From M1-B18 sp048264125 (lineage in GTDB: Bacteria; Bacillota; Clostridia; Peptostreptococcales; Natronincolaceae), in NCBI GenBank assembly GCA_048264125.1, contig JBLXDM010000007.1:234985-298984 (forward strand): a stretch of 64,000 nt of DNA, written 5' to 3'. Made by a program: the position numbers and the translations under genes. Position 1 is the first letter of the stretch. Each line of letters starts with the position of its first letter. Below, piece after piece: positions 1 to 8,867 of the stretch. The notes under the pieces are model-generated. The model did no database searches and was not told the DNA's origin. It saw only the letters and a list, made by a program, of their open reading frames with translations.

Positions 1-1
1 A

Positions 2-295
2 AGAGGGCATTTTCATGAGGATCGAAGGGAACCTGAAATATATTTTGGTTGCGGTGGTGATGGGCTTCTATTATTTCTTGATTCAGAAGGAAATATGTTT
101 GCTGAAAGAATATACAAAGGATCTCTTCACTATATACACGGCAATTATGCCCACAGATTAGTTAATACCAGTGAGGATAAATTAAAGGTAGGCGCATGCT
201 GGCGACAAGCAGCAGGCCATGATTACAAATCAATTGAGGAAAAGCCCTTTCCCAATAGAATTTATAAGGAAAATGGAAGAGTTGTCATAAAGTAA
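2..295 (+). CDS. pgiA: Cupin-type glucose-6-phosphate isomerase, C-terminal part
   Basis: The reading frame is open from base 2, so the gene begins outside the window and only the last 97 residues are seen. The visible part starts with RGHFHE and continues with EIYFGCGGDGLLLFLD, GNYAHRLVN and AGHDY. In order and spacing these match the metal-binding cupin core and the conserved tail of the archaeal-type (Pyrococcus-like) phosphoglucose isomerase family, which interconverts glucose-6-phosphate and fructose-6-phosphate. The His residues of GHFHE and YAHR are the expected metal ligands. It is followed 27 bases later by a mannose-6-phosphate isomerase, which fits a phosphosugar operon. The family call is fairly firm; the true start is not visible. 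Confidence 0.8.
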   Translation, partial: RGHFHEDRREPEIYFGCGGDGLLLFLDSEGNMFAERIYKGSLHYIHGNYAHRLVNTSEDKLKVGACWRQAAGHDYKSIEEKPFPNRIYKENGRVVIK

Positions 296-322
296 TATTA
301 AATATAAATGGGGGATACAAGC

Positions 323-2077
323 ATGAATACAAAATTTAATAAACAGCCATTTATCGAAGTAAAGGGCTATGAAAATAATCACTCATGGGCGGGCTATGGG
401 CCAATTATAGATGAGTTAAAATTAAATCTAAGCGCTATAAATAAAGAGAAAAAAATTCTTGCAATAGATTTTTATCCAGGTGTTAGAGTAGATGAAATTC
501 GCCGTCATATTATTAAGGAATTTCCTAATGCAGGCTTAATTCATACAGATGAAGCGATTTTTTACAGCTGCGAATACGTGACTGATAGGATTAAGGATCA
601 CATGACGGAGGATAGAGTATTTGGCGTGATGAGTCATCATCAATTTAAAGATTTCATCGATCCAAGCAGGCTTCAAGCTGCAAGAAAGCAAATAGAGGAG
701 GCTGATGGCTTAATAATTATTTATGGTGTGGCTGCTGGTCTGATAATTAAGCCGGATATACACATCTATCTAGATTTAGCTAGATGGGAAATACAGCAAA
801 GATATCGTAATGGAGAGCTTCCAAACTGGAAGCATAACAATTATAATGAGGATACCCTAAGAAAATATAAGAGAGGCTTCTTTTTTGAATGGAGAATGGC
901 TGATAGCTATAAAAAGGAGCATTTTGAAGATTTTGATTATATTCTAGATACAAATTTAAAAGCTGCACCTAGGATGATTACAGCAAAATCCTTCCTGGCA
1001 GGCTTGGAAAGGGCAACAACCCAGCCCTTTAGTGTAGTGCCCTTCTTTGATCCGGGGGTGTGGGGTGGTCAATGGATGAAGGAAGTATGCGACCTAGAGC
1101 GAAATGCAGAAAATTATGCCTGGTGCTTTAATTGTGTTCCTGAGGAAAATTCACTGCTTCTGAAGGTGGGAGATGTCGTTGTAGAGGTCCCTTCTATTAA
1201 TCTGGTGTTTAAATATCCTCGAGCGTTACTGGGGGAAAAGGTTCATGCCAGATTTGGTACTGAGTTTCCGATTCGATTTGATCTTCTTGATACGATGGAG
1301 GGGGGAAACCTATCTTTGCAGGTGCACCCATTGACAGAATATATTCAAGAATGCTTTGGAATGCACTATACTCAGGATGAATCCTATTATATGCTAGATG
1401 CAAAGGAAGATGCACATGTGTACCTTGGTGTTAAGACAGGGACAACGAAAGAAAAGTTTTTCGGAGATTTAGTAAAAGCTCAAGAAGGAGAAATGGAATT
1501 TTCTGTTGAAAAGTATATTAACAAAATTTCAGCTAAAAAGCACGATCACTTTTTAATCCCAGCAGGTACAGCCCACTGCTCAGGTGCTGACTCAATGGTT
1601 CTGGAGGTTTCATCTACGCCATACATTTTTACTTTTAAATTATGGGATTGGGGAAGATTAGGCTTAGATGGAAAACCAAGACCGATTCATATGGCGCATG
1701 GATCAAAGGTTTTACAATTCGACAGAGATACCGAATGGACAATGAATCATTTGGTTAATCAAATACAGAAGATTAATGATGGAGATGGGTGGAGGGAGGA
1801 GCGAACAGGCCTACATGATACGCAATTTATCGAGACGAGAAGACATTGGTTTAGTGTGCCGGTCCTTCATGACACCAATGGAGAGGTAAATGTATTGAAT
1901 TTAGTTGAAGGAGAACAGGCTATTGTAGAATCGCCGGAGGGTGGCTTCGAACCCTTTATTGTAAATTATGCCGAGACATTTATTGTGCCGGCTGCAGTTG
2001 GGAAGTATGCAATAAGACCCTATGGGGCAAGTACCGGTAAAGAAATTGCTACAATAAAGGCTTATGTAAGGTTTTAG
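323..2077 (+). CDS. Long class I mannose-6-phosphate isomerase with N-terminal kinase-like domain
   Basis: A 584-residue protein. Residues ~235-584 are a type I phosphomannose isomerase (mannose-6-P to fructose-6-P). The zinc ligands are visible as Q333 and H335 in SLQVHP, E353 in QDESYY and H418 in GTAHCSG. Residues ~40-220 resemble the nucleoside/uridine-kinase-like domain fused to PMI in some Bacillota, but KILAIDFYPGVRVDEI has no GxxxxGK[ST] P-loop, so kinase activity is doubtful. An upstream in-frame ATG at 308 has no ribosome binding site. The ATG at 323 sits 7-9 bases after GGGGGA, so 323 is chosen. A normal-length ManA lies 1.8 kb downstream, so the specific role of the long form is open. 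Confidence 0.82.
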   Translation: MNTKFNKQPFIEVKGYENNHSWAGYGPIIDELKLNLSAINKEKKILAIDFYPGVRVDEIRRHIIKEFPNAGLIHTDEAIFYSCEYVTDRIKDHMTEDRVFGVMSHHQFKDFIDPSRLQAARKQIEEADGLIIIYGVAAGLIIKPDIHIYLDLARWEIQQRYRNGELPNWKHNNYNEDTLRKYKRGFFFEWRMADSYKKEHFEDFDYILDTNLKAAPRMITAKSFLAGLERATTQPFSVVPFFDPGVWGGQWMKEVCDLERNAENYAWCFNCVPEENSLLLKVGDVVVEVPSINLVFKYPRALLGEKVHARFGTEFPIRFDLLDTMEGGNLSLQVHPLTEYIQECFGMHYTQDESYYMLDAKEDAHVYLGVKTGTTKEKFFGDLVKAQEGEMEFSVEKYINKISAKKHDHFLIPAGTAHCSGADSMVLEVSSTPYIFTFKLWDWGRLGLDGKPRPIHMAHGSKVLQFDRDTEWTMNHLVNQIQKINDGDGWREERTGLHDTQFIETRRHWFSVPVLHDTNGEVNVLNLVEGEQAIVESPEGGFEPFIVNYAETFIVPAAVGKYAIRPYGASTGKEIATIKAYVRF

Positions 2078-2146
2078 GTTCATATAAGCTTTTCAATAGT
2101 ATAACTTTTTAATATTAAAGCAGAAAATAGCAGCAGTACAGCATAG

Positions 2147-2174
2147 TTGCTTCGTAGAATAAGTATTATATATA
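2147..2174 (+). promoter_or_regulatory. Putative promoter of the GntR-HAD-manA genes
   Basis: TTGCTT (2147-2152) and TATATA (2169-2174) are separated by 16 bases, about 35 bases upstream of the GntR gene. The match to the sigma-A consensus is moderate. Confidence 0.35.
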
Positions 2175-2208
2175 ACCTACTGAAAAATTCGAAAACAATT
2201 TTGAGAGG

Positions 2209-2955
2209 GTGATTATCATTAGTTTATTAAACCACACTAAAGGGGCGCCTCCCTTGTATTATCAAATCAAAGAATTCATCAAAGAAAAGATTGAGAATGA
2301 AGAATATTTATCTGGAGATACCATACCTACAGAGCTGGAGCTTCAAAATATGTTTGGTGTCAGCAGAATTACTGTTAGACAAGCAATTAATGATCTTGTA
2401 AATGAAGGATATGTATCTAAGATTCGAGGGAAAGGCACGGTAGTGGCTTTGAGCAAAATTGAAGAGCCCTTAAATCGGATAATGAGCTTTACTGAGGAAA
2501 TGAAGCAAAGAGGCTTTATTCCAGTGACAAAATATGCAAAGGTAAGCATAGTTAAAGCAAATAAATTTATTGCAAATCACTTGGAAATTGGTTTGAGGGA
2601 AGAGGTCTATAAAATTGAAAGATTAAGGTGTGCGGATGATAGTCCAATGGTTTTCTTTATAACTTACTTAAATAAAGAATTAAATCTTCCCCTTGATGAT
2701 AGAGAATATACAGGATCTCTATACGAGCTACTGAAGAAAAATAATAATATAGAGGTTGTGCGGGCAAAGGAGTATTTTGAAGCTGCAGCCGCCGACGAGC
2801 AATTAAGCGATTTTCTAGAGGTTGGTCTATATGCTCCGGTGTTAAAAAGAACAAGGATATCCTATGACAATAGCGGAAAAGTAATAGAATACACCATCTG
2901 TTACTATCGGGCTGATAAGTACAAATATTCTGTTGAGATAGGAAATCCGAATTAA
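2209..2955 (+). CDS. GntR/HutC-family transcriptional regulator with UTRA domain
   Basis: A 248-residue regulator. Residues ~15-80 form the GntR winged helix (PLYYQIKEFIKEKI, then FGVSRITVRQAINDLVNEG, then the GKGTVV wing). Residues ~95-240 look like a UTRA effector domain, which in this subfamily usually binds a sugar phosphate or amino sugar. It lies between two mannose-6-phosphate isomerase genes and just before a HAD phosphatase, so a phosphosugar effector and local control are inferred. The start is uncertain: GTG at 2209 overlaps the best Shine-Dalgarno (GAGAGGGTGAT), while ATT at 2218 has better spacing but is a rare start codon. Confidence 0.85.
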   Translation: MIIISLLNHTKGAPPLYYQIKEFIKEKIENEEYLSGDTIPTELELQNMFGVSRITVRQAINDLVNEGYVSKIRGKGTVVALSKIEEPLNRIMSFTEEMKQRGFIPVTKYAKVSIVKANKFIANHLEIGLREEVYKIERLRCADDSPMVFFITYLNKELNLPLDDREYTGSLYELLKKNNNIEVVRAKEYFEAAAADEQLSDFLEVGLYAPVLKRTRISYDNSGKVIEYTICYYRADKYKYSVEIGNPN

Positions 2956-3049
2956 AGCATATCATTAGAATATATAGCTAATTGAATGCGTATATAAGCT
3001 GTGTTAAATGCGTTGTATTACTATTAGCTTTAAAAGGGGACTAAGGGCT

Positions 3050-3844
3050 ATGAGCAAAAAAGCTGTATTTTTTGATGTAGATGGAACGCTAATAGATTAT
3101 GTGGGAGGAATGGCCTCCGTATTAGATTCAACTAAGGAGGCAATCCGCCTAATTAGAGAAAAAGGACACTTAGCGGTTATTGCTACTGGAAGACCCATGT
3201 CATTTTTGGGTAATGAGCTATTAGACATAAAATTTGATGCTTATATTGCATCTAATGGCACCTATATAGAAATGAATAATGAGGTAATCTATAACAAGAA
3301 GCTGGATAAAGAAATCCTAAAGCAATCAGTTGAAGCCTTTAGGAAGGAAAATGTAGATTTCATTCTAGAAGGGCAGAAAAAAGCTTATTTTTCAACCTTA
3401 AATTCTGCTGCAGTTAAGGATTTCTTAGAGAAGTTTGCAATACCCAGCAAAAATATTACTGATATTTGGGATTTAGATGAGGTAGAAGTGAATAAAATGG
3501 TGGTTTTTACACAGGATGAAAATCAGCTCAATAGATTTAAGGAATTACTGAGTGATAATTTTGTTTTTATGAATCATCCGGGGCAATCCTCCTACGATAT
3601 TTACATGAAAAGCTGCACAAAAGCAGATGGTATTAAAAGGCTTTTAAATTTTCTTAACATTGGAATAGATAATACTTATGCTTTTGGTGATGGAATGAAC
3701 GATATCGAGATGCTCCAGCTGGTAAGGTATGGCGTGGCTATGGGTAATGCCAATGAAAGGCTAAAAAGTACAGCGGATTATATCACAACAGACGTGTTTT
3801 CAAATGGTATATATAACGGACTGAGGGAGCTAAAGCTCATTTAA
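3050..3844 (+). CDS. Cof-type HAD-IIB family hydrolase (phosphatase)
   Basis: A 264-residue protein of the Cof/HAD-IIB type, probably a cytosolic sugar-phosphate phosphatase. HAD motif I is DVDGTLID at the N-terminus (nucleophile DxD), motif II is ATGRP, and the motif IV region is FGDGMNDIEML, followed by GVAMGNAN, a Cof-family signature. A longer reading to ATG 3008 has no ribosome binding site, whereas ATG 3050 follows AAAGGGGA by nine bases. Its place between GntR and manA suggests a role in the same hexose-phosphate metabolism. The substrate is unknown. Confidence 0.85.
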   Translation: MSKKAVFFDVDGTLIDYVGGMASVLDSTKEAIRLIREKGHLAVIATGRPMSFLGNELLDIKFDAYIASNGTYIEMNNEVIYNKKLDKEILKQSVEAFRKENVDFILEGQKKAYFSTLNSAAVKDFLEKFAIPSKNITDIWDLDEVEVNKMVVFTQDENQLNRFKELLSDNFVFMNHPGQSSYDIYMKSCTKADGIKRLLNFLNIGIDNTYAFGDGMNDIEMLQLVRYGVAMGNANERLKSTADYITTDVFSNGIYNGLRELKLI

Positions 3845-3882
3845 AGATAATCCCTCTAGTTCTATAAAATAAGAGGTGCAAT

Positions 3883-4827
3883 ATGAAGGCTTATCCAATA
3901 AAGCTACAACCATTATATAAGGCGAGAATTTGGGGTGGAAAAAACCTAGAGGCATCGTTAAACAAGGCGATTTCCTCTCTTGAACCCATAGGGGAAGCAT
4001 GGGAGCTATCCTGCAGAGAAGGGGATGAAAGCATCATCTCAAACGGAAGCCTTGAAGGGCTGACCATAAGCGATGTGCTTCGACAATATGGCAGTGCTAT
4101 TCTAGGGGAAAAATATGAGGAATACATAAAACGATTCCCATTACTTATAAAGTTTATAGATGCAAACGAAAAATTATCTGTACAGGTACACCCTTATGAC
4201 CAATATGCTCTGGCCCATGAGGGAGATTTAGGCAAAACAGAAGCGTGGTATATAGTAAGTGCTAATGAAAATAGCAGGATTATCTATGGCTTAAAGGACC
4301 ATTTAACAAAGGAGGGTTTCATTTCTTCTTTAGAAAATGGCAGCATCGAAGACACTTTAAATGAGGTTCAGGTTAAGGCTGGAGATATTATTTTTATACC
4401 AGCTGGGACCGTACATGCCATTGGTGAAGGTATTGTTTTATTTGAGGTGCAGCAAAATTCTGATGTGACCTACCGTTTATATGACTGGCAGCGGGTAGGG
4501 CTGGATGGTAAGGCTAGAGAGCTACATATAGACAAGGCGTTAGATGTGATCAGCTTTAATAATAAGAATAAAACAATAGTAAATCAAAAGCTTTCCTGTG
4601 ATTTGTTTACCATAGAAGAAATAATCTGTGTAGATTCCTATAATCATATTCTCACGGGGGCTTATTTTGAAGTATTAACCTTTATAGAAGGTAAGGGTGA
4701 GATTGAATACGGAGAAGGGAATAGGGAGCCTGCTAATTTGGGAGACACATTTCTAATACCTGCTTCTTTGGGAATGTATAAGATTGTAGGGGGCTGCAGG
4801 CTGTTGAAAACCTATATTGAGAACTAA
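3883..4827 (+). CDS. manA: Mannose-6-phosphate isomerase, class I
   Basis: A 314-residue single-domain type I phosphomannose isomerase of the usual Bacillota length, linking mannose-6-phosphate with fructose-6-phosphate. Zinc ligands are Q101 and H103 (SVQVHP), E120 (GKTEAWY) and H178 (PAGTVHAIG). The LYDWQRVGLDG stretch near residue 210 is also typical. It has an AGGTGCAAT-type ribosome binding site and starts 38 bases after the HAD gene, so the two are probably cotranscribed. It is the second mannose-6-phosphate isomerase in under 5 kb. Function is well supported by complete ligands. Confidence 0.9.
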   Translation: MKAYPIKLQPLYKARIWGGKNLEASLNKAISSLEPIGEAWELSCREGDESIISNGSLEGLTISDVLRQYGSAILGEKYEEYIKRFPLLIKFIDANEKLSVQVHPYDQYALAHEGDLGKTEAWYIVSANENSRIIYGLKDHLTKEGFISSLENGSIEDTLNEVQVKAGDIIFIPAGTVHAIGEGIVLFEVQQNSDVTYRLYDWQRVGLDGKARELHIDKALDVISFNNKNKTIVNQKLSCDLFTIEEIICVDSYNHILTGAYFEVLTFIEGKGEIEYGEGNREPANLGDTFLIPASLGMYKIVGGCRLLKTYIEN

Positions 4828-4828
4828 A

Positions 4829-4858
4829 GCACTTCATGGGTTTTTAGCCCCTTAGTGC
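4829..4858 (+). terminator. Weak stem-loop after manA
   Basis: GCACT and AGTGC pair around a GGG/CCC inner stem. The U-run lies in the loop rather than after the stem, so this is at best a weak terminator or processing site. Confidence 0.25.
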
Positions 4859-4940
4859 ATTGGAAATAAAACAGACCTTACTATGAAATGAAAAATAAGT
4901 GAATGAGCTATACATATATTAGTGAAATGGAAGTGATGAT

Positions 4941-5204
4941 ATGCTGGAAAAGAAAATTGTAATTCAAAACAAAACGGGAATACATGCAAGGCCAGCCGGT
5001 TTATTGGCAAAGGAAGCAACAAAATTTAAATCCCAGTGCATGATTATAAAAAATGGCAATAGGTATAACAGTAAAAGTATAATGAGTATTCTAAGCATGG
5101 GGGCAAGGCATGGCGAAGAGGTTACTTTAGAAATATCCGGAGAAGATGAGGATGAAGCGCATATAGCAATTATTGCTTTATTTGATTCTAATTTCGGTGA
5201 ATAG
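4941..5204 (+). CDS. HPr family phosphocarrier protein
   Basis: An 87-residue HPr. The active-site histidine is H15 in TGIHARPAG and the regulatory serine is S46 in SKSIMSILSMG, so both the PEP-dependent and HPr-kinase-dependent sites are present. In the PTS it passes phosphate from enzyme I to sugar permeases; with Ser phosphorylation it acts in catabolite control. No enzyme I, EII component or HPr kinase gene is visible nearby, so it either works with components encoded elsewhere or is a regulatory HPr. It stands about 110 bases after manA. Confidence 0.88.
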   Translation: MLEKKIVIQNKTGIHARPAGLLAKEATKFKSQCMIIKNGNRYNSKSIMSILSMGARHGEEVTLEISGEDEDEAHIAIIALFDSNFGE

Positions 5205-5283
5205 CTAAGCTTGTCCACCTAAGTAGTTTACCTCGCCCACTTGTCTACATGGCGTGCATGTCCTGAGAATAAATATTTCGCTA

Positions 5284-5312
5284 TTGTGGCAAATACGGCA
5301 GGATGTTATACT
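5284..5312 (+). promoter_or_regulatory. Putative promoter of the coiled-coil gene
   Basis: TTGTGG (5284-5289) and TATACT (5307-5312) are 17 bases apart, about 40 bases upstream of the start at 5354. The -10 element is good; the -35 is partial. Confidence 0.35.
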
Positions 5313-5353
5313 TTAATAAGTGTAAGAATTCAAAGGCTGTGGAGGACAATAAA

Positions 5354-5668
5354 ATGGATAATCAAGAGAGAATTTTTAATCTGCTTGAAAAAATCTATAC
5401 AGAGGTTCAAGATACAAAGAGAGAGCTTAAGGACACTAAATTGGAGCTTAAGCAAGATATTTCGAAGGTGGAATTAAAGCTGGAAAATGAGGTTATTGAT
5501 AAAATAAGAGCCTTATTTGACCATCGCGATATTGTAAATAATAAGCTGGATGACATGGATGAAAAAATGGATAAGCTGCAGATTGACATGAATAATCTAA
5601 CTATGAAGGTTGTCCAAAGTGATAATCAAATTATTGAAATTAAGAGGAACTTAAAGGAAACCAAGTAA
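5354..5668 (+). CDS. Small coiled-coil protein of unknown function
   Basis: A 104-residue, highly charged protein (starting MDNQERIFNLLEKIYTEV) that is almost entirely predicted helix. Repeats such as DTKRELKDTKLELKQ and NKLDDMDEKMDKLQ have the hydrophobic spacing of a coiled coil. It has no membrane segment or catalytic motif. ATG 5354 has GGAGG eight bases upstream and is preferred over ATG 5303. Similar short coiled-coil proteins are common in Clostridia and are usually left uncharacterised. I cannot assign a function. Confidence 0.6.
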   Translation: MDNQERIFNLLEKIYTEVQDTKRELKDTKLELKQDISKVELKLENEVIDKIRALFDHRDIVNNKLDDMDEKMDKLQIDMNNLTMKVVQSDNQIIEIKRNLKETK

Positions 5669-5741
5669 AAAAGCATATGACATCTACACATATAAAGCCT
5701 TGGTCAGATGAGAAGCTTATACATAATACAGGAGGAAGATA

Positions 5742-6227
5742 ATGGCTCAAATATTTGATAGCTTAACTACAGAAATATTAAGCTTTATAGAAAAACAGAA
5801 AATGTTCTTTATTAGCACCGCGCCCACCTCTGAGGGAGAGGTCAATGTTTCTCCAAAGGGCTATGATACCCTCAGAATAATCAATGAAAATCGAATCATT
5901 TATCTAGATTATTATGGCAGCGGAAATGAGACTGCAAACCATATCAATGAAAATAATAGAGTTACCTTTATGTGGTGCAGCTTTGAGGAGGAGCCTGTTA
6001 TTCTAAGGGCCTACGGAAGAGGGCGAGTCTTGGCTAAGGAAACAGCTGATTTTGATGGAATATACGAGGAGTATTTCAGTGAGTATCCCCAAAAACTGGT
6101 AAGGCAAATCTTTGATGTGGATATTCATAAGGTCCAGACCAGCTGTGGCTGGGCAGTTCCATATATGGAATACAAAGGTGAAAGACGTACGTTGCATGAT
6201 AATCTTGTAACCTATCTACAAAAATAA
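5742..6227 (+). CDS. Pyridoxamine 5'-phosphate oxidase-like, FMN-binding split-barrel protein
   Basis: A 161-residue protein of the PNPOx-like split-barrel family. Recognisable stretches are FFISTAPTSEGEVNVSPKGYDTLRI near the N-terminus, NRIIYLDYYGSGNETANHI in the middle, and the WAVPYMEYKGER tail typical of this subgroup. Members bind FMN or a related flavin, but most have no assigned substrate, and this protein lacks features of true PdxH. It has a clean GGAGGAAG ribosome binding site and stands alone. An oxidoreductase or flavin-binding role is inferred from the family only. Confidence 0.78.
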   Translation: MAQIFDSLTTEILSFIEKQKMFFISTAPTSEGEVNVSPKGYDTLRIINENRIIYLDYYGSGNETANHINENNRVTFMWCSFEEEPVILRAYGRGRVLAKETADFDGIYEEYFSEYPQKLVRQIFDVDIHKVQTSCGWAVPYMEYKGERRTLHDNLVTYLQK

Positions 6228-6296
6228 ATTATTCCAAGGAGAAGCCACAAGCTTTAAAGATTATGTACATCCTTGTGAATTTAAAACTATAAATAA

Positions 6297-6445
6297 TAGG
6301 CACTTACCTCAATCCCATGGCTAGGAAAACTAACCATCTTAAGGGAAATTGAAGTGGGTGTTTATTTTTTTGTAGCAGCAATGGGAGCTTACACCTAAGC
6401 ATTTAAAAATATAAAGACACCTAACCATAAAATGGTAGGTGCCTA
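6297..6445. mobile_element. MITE-like element with TAGGCAC terminal inverted repeats
   Basis: The ends TAGGCACTTACC (6297-6308) and GGTAGGTGCCTA (6434-6445) are inverted repeats with one mismatch. Inside are a nested hairpin (ATGGCTAG/CTAACCAT) within a longer imperfect arm pairing (CACTTACCTCAATCCC with GGGAAATTGAAGTGGGTG), followed by a T-rich run, and a second small hairpin at the right end. It has no coding capacity. It occupies most of the 379-base gap between the split-barrel gene and helD. No clear target duplication is seen. Confidence 0.5.
6301..6371 (+). terminator. Long hairpin followed by a T-run
   Basis: The imperfect long stem (6301-6360) is directly followed by TTTATTTTTTT, so on the + strand it can act as an intrinsic terminator for the split-barrel gene, whatever its origin. 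Confidence 0.5.
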
Positions 6446-6606
6446 ACGTTACATTGACATATGAAATGAAGCATGATAATATATTTATATCTGCACTCAA
6501 ATTATAGCGATAAAACACATCTATCTAACTTTATTATATAACACCATGAAAGCAAAGTCAATAGGTTTTTTGAAAAATAATAAAATAATATTTGAGGAGG
6601 GTATAC

Positions 6607-8847
6607 ATGAACATTAACGATGCGGAATGGGTAATTGAAAATCAGCGGCTGGCTATGGTGCTTAAGGAAATTCAAAAGCAGCTTGATGAAAAACGTGATT
6701 TTAACGAGAGGATTAAAAAAGAGGCGATTGAAACACAAAGAGAGCTATGGCAGGAGGTAGGCTCTATTTCCATCGCAAATGAGCTGGATCAGCTGGTGGA
6801 TTTTATGAGCTTTATAGATGTGCTTAAAAGGCAAAAGAGAAGCCACGAATTTACTAAAAGACTGACGGAAAAATACGAGAGGATGGCTTTAGCCCCCTAT
6901 TTTGGAAGAATTGATTTTAAAGAATCAGGCGAATCAAGGGCTGAAAGCTATTATATAGGCATTTCAAATTTGGCCAATGATGCGTATGATATTCTAATTT
7001 ACGATTGGAGAGCACCGGTATCCAGTATGTTTTATGACTATGAAGCAGGAAAGGCCAGCTATAGCTGCCCAGAAGGAGATATTTACGGGGAAATCACGCT
7101 AAAGAGACAGTACAAAATAAGCAAGGATAAAATTGAATATATGTTTGACAGCAATCTCGTGATAGATGATGAAATGCTGCAGGAAATCTTGGGTAAAAGC
7201 ACCGATGGCAGAATGAAGGCAATAGTAACAACGATTCAAAGAGAACAGAATAGAGCGATACGTAACGAAGAATTCAAGAATTTAATTGTTCAGGGGCCAG
7301 CCGGTAGTGGTAAAACCTCTGTTGCCCTCCATAGAGTGGCCTACCTGCTGTATAAGTACAGAGACAAGATTACAGCTCAGAACATAGTCATATTTTCACC
7401 TAATGAAATTTTTAATGATTATATATCTAATGTATTGCCTCAGCTGGATGAAGAAAATATGTATCAGACAACCTTTAAGGCGTATATGCACAAGGCACTG
7501 GAGGTTGAGCTTAAGAAGGAAGATTATTATACTATGATGGAATATATCCTTGCTTCAAGGGATACATTGAGCTATAAAAAGAGAATTATGAATATAATAT
7601 ACAAGTCTTCTAAAGCGTTTATAGATGTGCTAAAGCGATATGTAAGCTACGTAGAGGGGCTTGACCGGGGGTTTGGGGATTTGCTTTTTAACGGTAGCCT
7701 AGTGATTTCATCCACTGAATTACACCAGCTATTTTATAAGGATTATAGTGAGCTGCCCCTGAAGAAAAGACTCCAAAAGATAAGGGAGAGAGTTCTATTC
7801 CTGCTAAAGCCCTACGAAAAGCAGAGGATTAATGAGATTGCTGATGAGCTATTAAAATCAGGTGGTTATATAGATAGAGCAGAGATAAGAAATAAGAGCA
7901 GGGCAATTATAAAGGATGAAATAAAGGATTTACACAAGGAAATAAAGAGAATGACAGAATTTGATTTAGTGGATATCTATATAAAGCTATTCGAGGGGCT
8001 TGAGAATTTTGCTGTAGGCCATGACGGAAACACAGAGGAATTAAACGAAATCAAAGCCTATACTTTAGAAAATTTGAAGGCTAAAGCTCTGAATTATGAG
8101 GACCAGCCACCCCTATTATTTCTAAAGGGAGCCTTTGGCGATTTACCCAAAACCAAAGAAATTAAGTATGTTGTTATTGATGAGGCGCAGGATTACACGC
8201 CCCTGCAATATGAAATTTTTCATCAGCTTTTCCAGCATGCCAGTATAACTATGCTGGGGGATATAAATCAATCTATAAATCCATTTATGAATGTAGGAGA
8301 CTATAGTAACGTGTTAGATATATTCACACAGGAAAATACCTGTATAATGAATTTATCTAAAAGCTACAGATCCACAATTGATATTATAGAATTTTCAAGA
8401 AGACTTTTAAATAAAGGGATTGATGCTGAATCGGTGGCGAGGCATGGTGAAAAACCTATGTTGATGGGCTTTGAACATCAGGCTGCTATCAAGGAGAGAA
8501 TTCTTAAGGATATAACAGCATATAAGGATAAGGGCTATAAATCTATAGGGATTATAACAAGGACTGCAAGAGAGGCAAAAGAGGTATATGCCTTCTTAAA
8601 GGATAAGGCCGAGGTCAAGGCAATAGTCAATGAAGAGGATGAATACATTAACAGCGCCGTCATAATACCAGTGTATCTTGCGAAAGGGCTGGAGTTTGAT
8701 GTGGTTATTGTCTACAATGCAGGAAATGGCAATTATTGCTGTGAGGAGGAACGGTTGCTGCTGTATACCGCCTGCACCAGAGCACTTCATGTGTTAAACG
8801 TATACTATTCAGGTGCCTGCACATCCTTGTTACAAGTACAGTCCTGA
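6607..8847 (+). CDS. helD: HelD-like UvrD/Rep family ATPase (RNA polymerase recycling factor)
   Basis: A 746-residue SF1 helicase-like ATPase. The N-terminal ~95 residues are a charged helical arm, followed by APYFGRIDF and IYDWRAPVSSMFYDY, which are hallmarks of HelD. Walker A is GPAGSGKTSVA (230-240), Walker B is VVIDEAQDYTPLQYE, with later motifs SKSYRST, AKGLEFDVVIV and YTACTRALH. HelD releases stalled RNA polymerase from DNA and helps recycle it. ATG 6607 has GAGGAGGG six bases upstream; the in-frame TTG at 6592 is part of that site and is rejected. It is monocistronic and converges on the next gene. Confidence 0.85.
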   Translation: MNINDAEWVIENQRLAMVLKEIQKQLDEKRDFNERIKKEAIETQRELWQEVGSISIANELDQLVDFMSFIDVLKRQKRSHEFTKRLTEKYERMALAPYFGRIDFKESGESRAESYYIGISNLANDAYDILIYDWRAPVSSMFYDYEAGKASYSCPEGDIYGEITLKRQYKISKDKIEYMFDSNLVIDDEMLQEILGKSTDGRMKAIVTTIQREQNRAIRNEEFKNLIVQGPAGSGKTSVALHRVAYLLYKYRDKITAQNIVIFSPNEIFNDYISNVLPQLDEENMYQTTFKAYMHKALEVELKKEDYYTMMEYILASRDTLSYKKRIMNIIYKSSKAFIDVLKRYVSYVEGLDRGFGDLLFNGSLVISSTELHQLFYKDYSELPLKKRLQKIRERVLFLLKPYEKQRINEIADELLKSGGYIDRAEIRNKSRAIIKDEIKDLHKEIKRMTEFDLVDIYIKLFEGLENFAVGHDGNTEELNEIKAYTLENLKAKALNYEDQPPLLFLKGAFGDLPKTKEIKYVVIDEAQDYTPLQYEIFHQLFQHASITMLGDINQSINPFMNVGDYSNVLDIFTQENTCIMNLSKSYRSTIDIIEFSRRLLNKGIDAESVARHGEKPMLMGFEHQAAIKERILKDITAYKDKGYKSIGIITRTAREAKEVYAFLKDKAEVKAIVNEEDEYINSAVIIPVYLAKGLEFDVVIVYNAGNGNYCCEEERLLLYTACTRALHVLNVYYSGACTSLLQVQS

Positions 8848-8867
8848 CCTCTGATATCCATAAGCAA

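Noticed and set aside
5205..5353. Coding frame of 78 residues starting in the gap after HPr
   Set aside because: It overlaps the better-supported coiled-coil gene in another frame, lacks a ribosome binding site and has no recognisable product.
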